Assembly (NCBI GenBank): GCA_030765055.1
Contig: CM060947.1
Location: 223,694,125-223,758,124, forward strand
Direction of reading: 5' to 3'
Length of the DNA: 64,000 nt
Source of the DNA: Mantis religiosa
Lineage: Eukaryota; Arthropoda; Insecta; Mantodea; Mantidae
The position numbers were made by a program, and so were the translations under genes. A model generated the notes under the pieces. It saw nothing but the letters and a program-made list of their open reading frames with translations, was not told where the DNA came from and made no database searches. Shown here piece by piece: positions 20,754-32,140 of this stretch. Positions within the stretch are counted from its first letter, which is position 1. Each line of letters begins with the position of its first letter.

Positions 20754-21231
20754 AATTTAGTTAAGAGTCAAATTAAAAAATTCAGTGCCACGGCGGGAAT
20801 TTGAACAAAGGATCTACTGGTTTCCGTCCAGTCGCTCTTAACCATTGTGTTACCATAGCCAACTGCCGTGGTGACATTAAATTCTCCAATTGACTCATAT
20901 ATTTTCCCAGTAAAGCACTAGAGGCTCTCGTATTCGAGATACACCGTTTGTGGTGACATAATATTGTAAGTACTTGAGTCCCAGGCTCCATCATTAAACT
21001 TTTATTCTTTAAGTTAATTGATGGAAGTTAATCCTTCCTTCATACTAGCCGTGTGTAGGCTAAGATTTAGGATAGAGTCAAACTGAAAAATTCAATGCCA
21101 CGGCCGGGATTTGAACCACGGATCTCCCAGTTTCCGTGCAGTCGCTCTTACCCATTGAGCTACCATGGCCAACGTATTGTCATGACATTAAATTCTCCAA
21201 TTGACTCATATATTTTCCCAGTAATTTAGTT
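20754..21231 (-). mobile_element. Family B head-to-tail dimer with 9-bp TSD
   Basis: Two minus-strand family B units in tandem occupy 20763-21222, flanked by AATTTAGTT at 20754-20762 and 21223-21231. tRNA-like segments lie at about 20785-20860 and 21096-21170. Equivalent points are 310 bp apart, giving the unit length. On the plus sense of the element it begins inside one unit (ACTGGGAAAATATATGAG) and ends inside another (TTGACTCTT), so about 1.5 units were inserted with non-standard ends. Confidence 0.87.
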
Positions 21232-22919
21232 CTTTCATCTTTTAATCAACTAAGAAAATTACCTTAAAATGTACTCAAGAGCAGTTTCACTATCATCTGT
21301 AGTACATTTTATAATTATATAGTTATATATTATAATTATAGTCATACTGTTCACTATATAGCGAAACCGACTCCTATCACGTGATTTGTTCTACGTGGTA
21401 GTCACCAACACGTTCTTCTAAATGTGATATATGACTCTAACTTTTCTGTACAAATTACCATTTAAAACAGTAAATCGTGCTGAACTATTCCACTTGACCT
21501 TGCCTAGCAGCGAAGAGATTGCCACCATAAAATTCCATAGGAGCTATGGACTGAATATTCCTCCAATATATTCTTTATTTTTTCTCATTGTTCCTTTGAA
21601 CGCTAGTAGTATTTTCCGTTTAGCATCGTCTAGAAGACTAAAATTTAACAATATAGTTTCTTTGGTTCAACTAAATTGAATACTGACACTCCATCACAAA
21701 TTACTTTTAAATCTTTTATATTCCAATAAACAGTATGGGGTCACTAGTATATATTTTCCTAAGTCTATCCCTTACTCTGCCTATTGGACTGTAGATTAGC
21801 CTTTAAAAGAATGGAAGTATAGCTGAAGTTCCGTAGTTCGGTTCTCAAAAACGGACTGGAGCCTATACCCTAAGGGTATTGAATTCTCTCGTGAATGGTG
21901 TTGCTGCAAGTTTGACAACGGCCACTTGGGTTCCAATAGATGCCGCTGAGGTAGCATCCAGGCTGAATTCCTTCTAGTTGAATAACCCGGCCAAGGTGTA
22001 ATTGGAATTATTTGAATGGTCCTCTGAGTCCTTGCGGTTCTTCTTGAAGAAAAGTCAACTGAAACTTGATATACAGCCAAAAAAAAAATGTGTTTAAATC
22101 CCACTGTCGTTGCCTCCATGTATTGAATTTCTCTTCGGGATGGATAAGTAAAAGGAGCTGTGGCACTTGACTAGTGTTCAAATAATAGACGTAGATGTAT
22201 TAAAGCAGGTGTTGTCAAGATAGTCTGACTCGGTAGAGTAAAGGTGTCAAAGATGAAGTTTGAGCAGAGGAGCGTTTACTCTCTGATGAGCCCAATAACT
22301 TATTCTAAGCAGCCTTATCCATCTTGATATTTCATTTCGTCGTACATCAATAAAGTCAGGGCTAAAGCCTTTAACATTGTACCTATTAGGCTGTTTATAC
22401 AAAGGCCTACTTCTAAGTCTCGCATAAGTACAAAGTTAATATTTACACTGTATAACTGCTTACAAATTCAGCTGTCCCTCGTAGGTCAAACCTACATTTT
22501 AATATGCCTTAAAGCAGTTAGACCATCTTGCAAAATGAAATACTCTTGTTAAACTTATTACCAGAGACCACAAGTTCAGATTACAACCTATTTTATTAAA
22601 TAATTCAAGATATCTATGTGTTTTAAGCTTCTTGAATGAAAATAGTGGATTTCATTGCATCGGCAATAACTAATTAACCTAAACAGCTGTTTTATCTTCT
22701 TCAAATGATGAACGATCTTTTCCCAAACTCATCGTACAATCCTTTTCACCAATACTATAAGCAATAGGACAAAGTTCAGGTTACAACGGTAAATGCAGCT
22801 TTTGTATGAATTAAGATAATATATTTTATCTTAATATTCTTCTATTGGAAAATGCAAGCCTGCTTGATGTTCGAAATATCAGTGGCGATATTGGATCCAG
22901 AACACAATTTGTCTGAATC
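21232..22919. other. AT-rich non-coding DNA
   Basis: No gene is recognised. The minus-strand 107-codon frame at 21796-22119 has balanced composition but no domain I know. Confidence 0.35.
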
Positions 22920-23598
22920 ACTGGAAGTTGCTTATCTCTGATCTATATAAATGACCTCCTACTTCATATAAAGAACATTGCAAGTACAGTTCTTTTCGCT
23001 AGTGTCCTATGACCAGCAAAAGTTCAAACGAGTGTTTAGTTAAATTTAATTATGTTTTGAACTGTATGTCTTGTTGGTTTAAAGCGAACAAATTATCTAT
23101 GAATCTTGAAAAAACAAAAGTTGTTAAATTTATAACTTTCGTACGTCACATACTCAAATAGAAATTGGGATTAATGATTTGTTATTAGAATAAATTGACA
23201 GCATTAAATTTCTGGGCCTTCAAGTTGACAGATGTTTAGATTGGAAAGCTCACATAAAGTATATCTTACCTAAACTCAGCTCTGCCTGTTATGCTATACG
23301 AGAGCTGGTTAATGTGAATTCTATTGATCCAGTTAAATTTGTGTATTGTGCATACTTTAACACTATCATGGAATAGAATATTATTTTGGGGTAACCCAGT
23401 AGAAAGTAATATATATATTTCTTGTGCAAAAGGTTATAAGAATCATTATTAACACCCGTAGCAGATGTTCCTCTTAAGATCTTTTTAGAACATTGAAGAT
23501 TTTCACATTCCTTGCATGTATCTACTCTCGATTCTAAAATTCTTAGTATGAAATCGGGCCTCATTTATAACAAGCTAAACTCTCATGCTTCCAAGAGG

Positions 23599-23641
<43 letters not shown>

Positions 23642-24165
23642 TACGTCCTCCAACGGTGTCATATCAGACTATGAGTGGAAAGAGTGAAATGATGCTCAAA
23701 TGAGCCCAGGGTCCATACAGCTTAGAGTTACCCGATATTCGTCTTTCAGGATAAGGAAAAACTCCGGAAAAAACCTTATCCAGGTAACTCACCCTGATTG
23801 AGATTCGAACTCGTGACGTGACCTCTTGAACGAGAGGCAGAGACGCTACCCTCTACGCCACCAAGGTGGCCTCTTCCAGAAAGGTGTACATTATTAAACC
23901 ATCAAAATATTTGGCGCTCTTCCTAATGACCTTAAAGAGAAAATTGACAATTTCGGTGCTTTTAAAATTCAGCTATAGAGTACTTATGCTCAAAATCATT
24001 TCAAATCATGTACAAGATTATCTCAATGACAAATTATCCTGATAATGCTTATGTAGCTCTGTAAGTATAATCTAACTGTTCCAATGACAAATCATTGCCA
24101 ATAAATCTTTGATGCGTTTACAAAAGTTAATGTATGTATTTAAGATATGATAATAAATGATATCC
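22920..24165 (+). pseudogene. Jockey/CR1-type LINE relic, C-terminal RT region
   Basis: Plus-strand blocks match the end of a non-LTR reverse transcriptase ORF. YINDLLLHIKNIAS lies near 22948 (before a decayed FADD site), WFKANKLSMNLEKTKVVKF near 23077, and IKFLGLQVDRCLDWKAHI near 23205. LSSACYAIREL follows, then an NIILG relic of the YGI..WG block. After a SINE insertion (23601-23871) the frame resumes with IFGALPNDLKEKIDNFGAFK (near 23905), the usual C-terminus. Several stops and frameshifts make it inactive. AATAAA near 24100 marks the 3' UTR. Upstream RT and the endonuclease are missing (5' truncation). Confidence 0.8.
23601..23871 (-). repeat. SINE family A copy with long poly-A tail
   Basis: Minus-strand insertion in the LINE. 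The T-run at 23601-23636 is its poly-A tail. The body reads from TACGTCCTCCAACGGTG to the head near 23871. A three-base duplication (GTGAC) lies in the head. No clean TSD was found. Confidence 0.88.
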
Positions 24166-24330
24166 ATTGCAAAAAGGTTAAGATGTACTGGCAAAAGCCA
24201 AGTGAAAGTTGATTAAAAACAGTGATTTTGTATGATATTTTTAATTATCCCTGCTTTGTTTTCTATACTGTTTTCATATTGCCTGTATATAACGTGTGTA
24301 TTATGTTAACTTTTCAAATACGCGAGCGCG

Positions 24331-24332
24331 CG

Positions 24333-24386
<54 letters not shown>
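24331..24386. repeat. (CA)n(TA)n compound microsatellite
   Basis: A short CA run followed by about 22 TA repeats. It abuts the 5'-truncated SINE that follows. Confidence 0.95.
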
Positions 24387-24387
<1 letters not shown>

Positions 24388-24402
24388 GCGTGTGTTTAAT
24401 AG

Positions 24403-24565
24403 CAGGGTGAGTTTCCTGGATAAGGTTTTTCCGGGGTTTTTCCCTTATCCTTCAAGACGAATGTCGGGTAACTGTAAGCTCCATGGACCCTGGACTCATT
24501 TGAGCATCACTTCACCCAATTCATTCACCGTCCGATATGACTTAACGTTGTAGGACGTAAATTAC
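24403..24565 (+). repeat. SINE family A copy, 5'-truncated
   Basis: Lacks the tRNA-like head; begins at the GGGTGAGTTTCCTGG block and ends GGACGTAAATTACACAAAAAA with an A-rich tail. Confidence 0.9.
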
Positions 24566-24894
24566 ACAAAAAAGGTACAAATATTCTTGAGGCAATTTGG
24601 TTTTAAGATATGAGTCATAAATTCAGTTTTATAGGGAAAAATATTCAGGAAAATAAAATGAAGTCTGGGACTTGCTGCATATGGCATATGCTCCAATAGC
24701 CTGATTTTCAATTGAAAGAAGGTTTTCTTCCTATAAAAATGAGTCCTTTATGGCAGAAAATTTGGGTGCATCTCTACTGTGTAGTAGATAGTTCATATTT
24801 TGTTAAGAAGAATAGTCAAAGAGATTGAAATTTGTTATAAAATAGAGAAATTGTGTAAGGTAGGTAACCATGACAACCTCGTATGAGAGGAAGT

Positions 24895-24940
<46 letters not shown>

Positions 24941-25619
24941 CTTTTCTTCTGCCTAAGATCATCGTGGAGGCAAGACGTGTTTTGTGATATTCTGCAAGTT
25001 TGCAGAGAAGTTCCTATATGAATGCATTTGTGTGAGGCATCAAAGGTGCATCAGTAGGGTGTGTGCTGTTAAGAAATGGTTAATCATTGCATTATTCACC
25101 GTTAGAAAAAAGACTAGATTTTTATAATATTTATAATTGCGTGAAAGCATGTAAATAAATATTGATGCAGAACAAAATATTCAACTTTGGAATGAAAGTA
25201 TAAATTATTAATTATTCATCATTAGAATCAATAATGCCTCTGCTGTGATACTACGCCCGAGAGATCTCATCGCTCCAGATCTACTGAGGTGATTTGCGGA
25301 TCCAGATTTCTACAGGATCGACACCAAAGGTGAGAAATACTTCAGCATCCACCATCATCCAATTAAACCGCTCCAACTGCATAGCAAAAAATAATCTAAA
25401 AAGATAAAGATTTCGTTTTCTATATGTTTTTAAGTATATCTTCGATAGAATAAACTTTTGTGGAAAAAGTTCATAAATAAATGTCACAAAATCAAGAAAA
25501 AGTTTAAGTTATCGATGTCTATAATGATTAACGAAGCAGAACGTAAAAAAGAATACTTATTTTAAGCACAAATAAAACCTAAACTAAAGGTTTATTCTAT
25601 CTTTAAGTCCGGGTCCTGC
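24566..25619. other. AT-rich non-coding DNA with (TA)n
   Basis: A TA microsatellite lies at about 24897-24935. No gene is recognised. Confidence 0.5.
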
Positions 25620-26090
25620 TTATTACATACACAGTGCTGACGGGCAATTGCCGCGTTGGCTTGTAAAACGACGACAGAAGAAAATTGCGCCGGCCGGCGG
25701 CGCTGATTTGATTCTGTAATTGGCAGCGCCGTAAACAAATAAAACAATATAATTTAATTTGATAGACAATTGTTCCAAAGGAAAAAAACCCACCAGTATG
25801 ACCTTGTCGGCATGCAAAGGGAACTTTTTGGATTACTTTCGATTTCCCCAGAAACTATGCCAGCAACACATAATTACCAATCACGCAACAATGCTGTTTT
25901 GTGCAAAAGGCTGCGAATAAATCACGCCTCCTGTCATTCCTGTTTTTTCATTTCTCAGGCAGCGAACGACCCGCTGTTCTACAGTAGCCTCTTCACCTAC
26001 ATCTGGTGGAGCTGCTGCAAAACATTCATCACTTTCCTTAATTTTCACAGTCACTTTCCTCACAACTTCCATATATCACATATATAGAAA
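25620..26090 (-). other. Unresolved region; candidate exon at 25881-26072
   Basis: The minus-strand frame 26072-25881 begins MEVVRKVTVKIKESDECF and continues AAAPPDVGEEATVEQRVV. Its composition looks protein-like, but I do not recognise the family. The plus strand offers a pyrimidine-rich tract and CAG just before 25960, an acceptor-like signal in the opposite sense, so strand is uncertain. A CpG-rich patch lies at 25688-25735. This could be a first exon, a decayed transposon gene or chance. Confidence 0.2.
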
Positions 26091-27036
26091 ATAAAATATT
26101 TTAAACTGTGTTATTTTCCTCAAAAATGTTGATTCCAATTTACGATCGTTCTATGTAAATGTTACTTTAGAGTGGGAGTTTTTCTTGAAAAGTCTTCCGT
26201 GTTGTAACCTGAAGGGTAGTAAGAATGTAGTAGATGAGAAGTAGAGTTAGTAAAACTTAAGCTGCATTGCCATATAGAAGTATAAAAATGGTACTACGTA
26301 AGAGGCTATTTAGAAAGGCAATTAAGATACTTAACGTTTTTTTTTTTCTTGCAATAACTCTTGTGTTTTTGTCTATCATGTCATTACTCTTGTTATTGCT
26401 GGTTATTTATTAGTGTGATGCTGACCTTCCTATTCCAATAAATATTTCGATGTCTGAGTCAATGAAACATTGCTGAGAATATGTCACAAGAAGCTTGTAA
26501 TGCTGGCGTTCCTTTCCAACAAAATAAAACTGATGATTTTATAATGTAATTTCCCTTTTAAATAATTATTTATTTATTACTAACTAATCCTTGTTTCACA
26601 TAAGCTTACCACGTATCTCTAAACCGTCACGTGACCTTATCACCTCTCATTGGCTGCTATTGCAGTATAGACTGTTGTGCGGTAAAAATTAGTTCGTTAT
26701 TTAACATGGTCATATATGTTTATATGTTGGACAAGAATTGTCAAATTTATATTTTCGTAACTGTTTTAATTAAATATATTACGCAACAGAGTTGATTTAT
26801 CTGAAATGCATGTTAATTCTTAAACGAAATGAAGAGGTTCCTTTGCGTTCAAGCACATGGCACGATAGCATGTGAGTTAGTGGCAGTGGTGACATATTTG
26901 TTTATATGACTTTTATCACTGACCTTGTTTTGAACTGGATTAGTCATATATCGCCATTGGAAGGTGTGTTGTGCCGAGTGCGAGAGCTAAATTATTTTAT
27001 TGATCGTTTATTGCGCGTGTACTTATTATATGTATA
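26091..27036. other. AT-rich non-coding DNA
   Basis: No gene or repeat is recognised. Confidence 0.4.
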
Positions 27037-27470
27037 ATGGCAGAGTCTACCGCCAGTTTTTCGCTGAAACATCGCAAGGGAAAACCTTTACAAAGCGCGG
27101 AAAAAAGAATTGTGTTGCATATGTTTAATGCACTCACAGAGAAGAATCCGTCTTTGTCAGCGAGAGAAGTCGAACAGCTGTGCTCTGAACATACAGGTGT
27201 GTTAGATACGCAGGAACATCGTGACATGAAATTCAGACAACAGGAAAACGTACCACTCCAGGGCGATATTGCTGTGTGGCGAAGACGTCATTTAAGGACA
27301 GTCAGATTGTATCGGGATACAAATCGCAAAATATACTACCTTGACGAGACTTGGGTTAATGAAGGACACACAAGTATGGCGTGAAAAGATTTTTAAGACT
27401 GAAAGACAAGCATTTTTGCAAGGTATGTGTACTGGTTTTAAAAAATCCCAGTGGAAAAGGCCGAAGGCCT
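27037..27470 (+). pseudogene. Tc1/mariner-like transposase relic (YLDETW type)
   Basis: The frame starts MAESTASFSLKHRKGKPLQ and goes into a helix-turn-helix-like stretch (SAEKRIVLHMFNALTEKNPS). It then jumps to RKIYYLDETWVNEGHT, which holds the first catalytic Asp of the DDE/D core. The spacing between these is too short, so an internal deletion is likely. After 27384 homology continues in other frames (RQAFLQGMCTG, then KNPSGKGRRPF), showing a frameshift. Catalytic D2 and the third acid are missing. The minus-strand fragment at 44649-45080 looks like the C-terminus of the same type. Confidence 0.75.
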
Positions 27471-27842
27471 TTCATTATAAACTTGTTTCAGTTTCATTGC
27501 TCATTCATTCAGATTCAACTTTCTCAGTTTCATTATAAATTTCATTATTTTTGCACGCCTTCATATACTTATTTGTATGATTTTATCTATCTTCCTGACG
27601 ATTATTATGACGTTTACTGCAGTTTTAAATGTGACGGGAAGGCACCGCCTATGGCCTATGGCGCGGAAGCATTAGCCAATTGGTATGAGGGGGAAGGTAG
27701 CTGCACGCGGAATGATACATGTCAGCGGGGCAAGGTTATATGAAACAGAGATTAGTTTTTTTTTCCTTTCTTGCTACTACAGAAGGAGAATCTCTCAAGT
27801 CGGTTGATATCAATGAAGAATAATTATTGTAATTATTCCACC
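27471..27842. other. Non-coding
   Basis: No clear continuation of the transposase; 27630-27740 is locally GC-richer and unrecognised. Confidence 0.35.
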
Positions 27843-28103
27843 CAAATATTTTCCCGCCTCGGTAGCGTGGTGGTAGAGTGTCTGCCTCACGTTCAAGAGG
27901 TCCTGAGTTTGAATCTCGGTCAGAGTGAGTTATTTGGATAAGGTTTTTCCGGGGTTTCCCTTATCCTAGAAGACGAATGTCGGGTAACTCTAAGCTCTAT
28001 GGACCCTGGGCTCATTTGAGCATTTCACCCATTCCATTCATCGTCCGATATGACTTAACATTGGAGGACGTAAAATTACATACAAAAAACTACTCAAATA
28101 TTT
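27843..28103 (+). repeat. SINE family A copy with 9-bp TSD
   Basis: Full-length copy at 27852-28094, flanked by CAAATATTT at 27843-27851 and 28095-28103. The head reads CGCCTCGGTAGCGTGGTGG; the 3' end is GGAGGACGTAAAATTACATAC plus As. Confidence 0.93.
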
Positions 28104-28183
28104 AATTTATTTATACTTACGTAACCAACCAGTAAATATTCTAGGTGAACTAGAGGTTTATGCAACGAAATTACGTTTTAAAA

Positions 28184-28631
28184 GTATTGTCACGAACCTG
28201 TTATTTACGACAGTACACCGCAGAGAGATAACTGAGGGATAGTGCTGGGCGAAGATAAACAGATTGCCTAAGCAAATAACGGTAGCGCGGAGATAAAAGG
28301 GCCCTTCAAAACAGATAAAGTGAGGTAAATGGAACATTTTAGTGACATCTTGATTAATAGAAAACAGTCGATTTCTTTTTTGTTACAGATTATTCCTGAA
28401 ATGTCTAGTGATATGAGTAGTGGTATATATCAGAGGCGACACGCCAGCGGAGTAGTTGTAAACAGAGTTGTAACTGTGAACGCTTTTGTTTGTGGACGGC
28501 GACCTTGGAAGACTGTAATTGTGTATGTGACGTAATCCTGATACTATAGGTGTACTTCTACGGAAGTAAAGAATATTTTGAATTTCTGCAATTGGGACTT
28601 TTAATTCTATGAACCCACAAAGTCACAGTAT
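28184..28631 (+). mobile_element. Solo LTR with 4-bp TSD
   Basis: A 440 bp sequence (28188-28627) starts TGTCACGAACC and ends GAACCCACAAAGTCACA, flanked by GTAT at 28184-28187 and 28628-28631. The last bases match the end of the Gypsy 5' LTR at 8.96 kb and the solo LTR at 62.2 kb. Orientation is inferred from these shared ends. No internal region remains, so LTR-LTR recombination removed it. The plus frame at 28329-28535 is inside the LTR and is not a gene. Confidence 0.9.
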
Positions 28632-29165
28632 ACTTTCGTAAGGGAATAGAGGGATTTATACATTTATGTGGCTATTTGATATACGGCCGTACTGTTCTGT
28701 CATGTTAAATGACTCTTTAAGAGGTAAATGAATAACATACTTCATTACTCATCGTTACACAGTAGTGGTCGGTGATAATATGCTAATGTGCTATGTTACA
28801 CTGGAAATCTCACTAATGGAGCCTGTATGCAAACCTCGCGTTCTCTCTGTACTTGACTCTTAGTGTTAGTCGATATTCAGTAACAAAAAGACAGTATTAT
28901 AAAAAACATAGTAGCGGTGGTGTACATATATATCATATGTTTAATATTCTTTGCCCGGTTATAAAAGCACATTAATTAATAGTGTTTTAAAAATAACAAA
29001 AAAAAAGGTCGGCCAAGTAATGCTGACATTTCTAGTGCATTCATACACCAGCTGCCACTGCTACATCCATTATACCCTCTTCTTTAACACTGATCTCCAG
29101 AAATTACAAGTGAGTGCCTGGAGTCAGACGCCTGTCAAAAAGTAGCTACAGAAACTCTGGATCCA
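28632..29165. other. Non-coding
   Basis: No gene or repeat is recognised. Confidence 0.4.
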
Positions 29166-29303
29166 ATGCACATTCAAAGGTTCCGAGTTCGAATCTCGGT
29201 AAGGGTGAGTTATCTGGATAACGTTTTTATCGGGGGTTTCCCGTATCCAGAAAGACGAATGTCGGACAATTCTAAGCTTTATGGGTCCTGGGCTCATTTG
29301 AAT
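29166..29303 (+). repeat. SINE family A fragment
   Basis: Begins in the head (TTCCGAGTTCGAATCTCGG), keeps the stem-loop and the GGGTCCTGGGCTCATTTGA block, and lacks the 3' end. Confidence 0.85.
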
Positions 29304-29324
29304 AAAAGCAAACATAATTCAGAG

Positions 29325-29530
29325 AGTGGCCGTGTCATGTCTGAGTGGTTAGACCGGGGTTCGATCCCAGGCGAAACGCAAAGCAGATTTATGGAGGACA
29401 ACATTGCACTAGGGCGGGTTTTCTCCGGGTGTTACGGATTTCCCCGCCAGCATTCCACCAATTGCTCTATCATCTTTCCTATTATTCATCTTGCCATCAT
29501 ATATCATCCACCTCCTTTACCTTCATAGCA
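29325..29530 (+). repeat. tRNA-like SINE (family I relative)
   Basis: Contains GGCCGTGTCATGTCTGAGTGG, a decayed D-arm, B box GGGTTCGATCCC near 29357, then GGCGAAACGCAAAG, similar in position to GGCGACCGCAAAGTG in the copies at 14.9 and 39.1 kb. Confidence 0.6.
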
Positions 29531-29659
29531 AGCATTGGGCTGATCACCTTCCTGGTTCTGTATCGGATCCAAAGCTTCGGCTTTTCAGGCCCCCGTCCTT
29601 AAAGAGATAGAGGAACAAGAATCCCCTAATACCACGAAAGTGGTACAGCCAATGGAGTT

Positions 29660-29681
29660 GAACAACAACAACAACAACAAC

Positions 29682-29754
<73 letters not shown>

Positions 29755-30960
29755 TTAATGAGGAGGAGGAGGAGGAGGAGGAGGAGGAGGAGGAGGAGGA
29801 GGAGGGAGGAGGAGGAGGAGGAGAGAAGGAGAAGAAGAGAAGAAGAAGAAGAAGAAGAAGAAGAAGAAGAAGAAGAAGAAGAAGAAGAAGAAGAAGAAGA
29901 AGAAGAAGAGAAGAAGAAGAAGAAGAAGAAGAAGAAGAAGAAGAAGAAAGAAGAAGAAGAAGAAGAAGAAGAAGAAGAAGAAGAAGAGAAGAAGAAGAAG
30001 AAGAAGAAGAAGAAGAAGAAGAAGAAGAAGAAGAAGAAGAAGAAGAAGAAGAAGAAAAGAAGAAGAAGAAGAAGAAGAAGAAGAAGAAGAAGAAGAAAGA
30101 AGAAGAAGGAAGAAGAAGAAGAAGAAGAAGAAGAAGAAGAAGAAGAAGAAGAAGAAGAAGAAGAAGAGAAGAAGAAGAAGAAGAAGAAGAAGAAGAAGAA
30201 GAAGAAGAAGAAGAAGAAGAAGAAGAAGAAGAAAGAAGAAGAAGAAGAAGAAGAAGAAGAAGAAGAAGAAGAAGAAGAAGAAGAAGAAGAAGAAGAAGAA
30301 GAAGAAGAAGAAGAAGAAGAAGAAGAAGAAGAAGAAGAAGAAGAAGAAGAAGAAGAAGAAGAGAAGAAGAAGAAGAAGAGAGAAGAAGAAGAAGAAGAAG
30401 AAGAAGAAGAAGAAGAAGAAGAAGAAGAAGAAGAAGAAGAAGAAGAAGAAGAAGAAGAAGAAGAAGAAGAGAAGAAGAAGAAGAAGAAGAAGAAGAAGAA
30501 AGAAGAAGAAGAAGAAGAAGAAGAAGAAGAAGAAGAAGAAGAAGAAGAAGAAGAAGAAGAAGAAGAAGAAGAAGAAGAAGAAGAAGAAGAAGAAGAGAGA
30601 AGAAGAAGAAGAAGAAGAAGAAGAAGAAGAAGAAGAAGAAGAAGAAGAAGAAGAAGAAGAAGAAGAAGAAGAAGAAGAAGAAGAAGAAGAAGAAGAAGAA
30701 GAAGAAGAAGAAGAAGAAGAAGAAGAAGAAGAAGAAGAAGAAGAAGAAGAAGAAGAAGAAGAAGAAGAAGAAGAAGAAGAAGCAGAAGAAGAAGAAGAAG
30801 AAGAAGGACAACAACCACAAGAACAAGAAGAACAAGAACAAGAAGGAGGAGCAGGAGAAGGAGATGAAGGAGGAAAGAAGAAGGAGAAGAGGAAGAAGAA
30901 GGAGATGAAGGAGAAGAAGAAGGACAACAACAAGAACAAGAAGAACAAGAACAAGAAGAA
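29660..30960. repeat. 1.3 kb compound trinucleotide microsatellite, mainly (GAA)n
   Basis: Runs of AAC (about 29661-29680), AAT (to about 29756) and GAG (to about 29825) are followed by more than 1 kb of GAA repeats with occasional single-base slips. It decays into GAA/GGA/CAA mixtures from about 30800. Frames of 370-475 codons on both strands over this tract are homopolymers created by it and are not proteins. The plus strand is almost pure purine. Confidence 0.98.
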
Positions 30961-31544
30961 AATACTTCAGGGAACTGAAATCATTAAAATCAAAGTCGTT
31001 GAATGCAATCACGTATTATAAGAATTGTCTGGAATTAGAGCTGCAACTCAAAAAAGAAAAAGAAAACCAACTGTTGGAGGTCCGATACCACAATCCTTCC
31101 GTTTGTCACCTTGTTATAAATTTTATTTTTGGTATTCTCCTTATATTTGTCCGCTTTAAAAATAACGTCACATACGTCTGTGACAGCTGACAAGTGTTGC
31201 AGTTATCAGCAACATCGGCTGCTCTGCTGACTCGAACCCTTGAAATTAATAACTTAATAAGCACTGCATAATGCTGGCGTTAATAACATGTTATGGTAGT
31301 GTTAAACCAAGAAAGGCTATTCTGTAACCTCGAACTTTCTGGATCACAGCTTGTAGTTGTTCAATTAACGCGCTCATTGATAACTGAACGATTCAATAAC
31401 ACCATACTTTTTAACTTCGTAAAATTGAATAGCAAAAGTTTTCCTTATTCTGAAAAGTTAATTGTTTTATGATATCATGAAAATTAATAGCGTCAAGTGT
31501 TCAGTGCAGTAGTGGCATAAATTAACATGTAAAATAGGAGTCCG
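30961..31544. other. Non-coding
   Basis: No gene is recognised; the plus frame at 30999-31190 has no known motif. Confidence 0.4.
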
Positions 31545-31689
31545 TTGTCCATATAAACCTAAACCATTTAAATAGGCCATAACGTTTGAACCAATAGTAG
31601 GAAAACACGTGCAACTTTGGGAGAATATAATACACAATTTGGAGATTACCTTACACTATTTATATCTCAGAGGTAATGTTAGAAATGTT

Positions 31690-32140
31690 CTCCACCAGCA
31701 TCTATGGATTGTTAGTTCCATTTTCTTTGATAGTACAACTGTAGACACTGAAGTTTATATGGATATCTTCAAGACATTTTTTGAGCAGCTGGGTGATATC
31801 GAATTGAGAGAATGTTATTTCCAGCAAGATGGAGCAACGTGCCATACATCTAATAGCACCATGGAACTTGTAACTAGTTTCTTTGATAATCGAATAATCT
31901 CAAAAAGTCTGCGGCCCCCCAGATCCATTGACCTAGCATCGCCGGATTTTTTTCTTATGGGGTATCTAAAAAAGAGTGTACAAGAATAGGCCAAGGACAA
32001 TTGATGTTCTCAAGGAATCCATTCGAAGCGATATAAGTAACAATGGGGAGATTACTCTCCGTAAAACTTCAGACAATATGGTGAGACGAGTACAAACATG
32101 TATAGATGCTGGTGGAGGACACTTCCAACATTTTCTCTGA
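31690..32140 (+). pseudogene. Tc1/mariner-superfamily transposase relic (QQDGATCHTS type)
   Basis: Cut-and-paste DDE transposase fragment. The frame runs LWIVSSIFFDSTTVDTEVYM, then CYFQQDGATCHTSNSTMEL with the second catalytic Asp, then RPPRSIDLASPDFFLMGYLK, which holds the third acidic position. After a stop near 31987 homology continues in another frame: RPRTIDVLKESI, DNMVRRVQTCIDAGGGHFQH, ending near 32140. The N-terminal DNA-binding part and the first catalytic Asp are missing. The 'CIDAGGGHFQH' ending is typical of a transposase family common in insects and other arthropods. Confidence 0.85.

Noticed and set aside
23580..23890. TSD around the SINE in the LINE
   Set aside because: CTTCCAAGAGG and CTTCCAGAAAGG are similar, but the second is explained as native LINE coding sequence; not convincing.
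29544..31012. Open frames of 370-475 codons on both strands (poly-Glu, Lys, Arg, Leu, Ser, Phe)
   Set aside because: They are all frames of one trinucleotide microsatellite, and stops are absent only because of the repeat.
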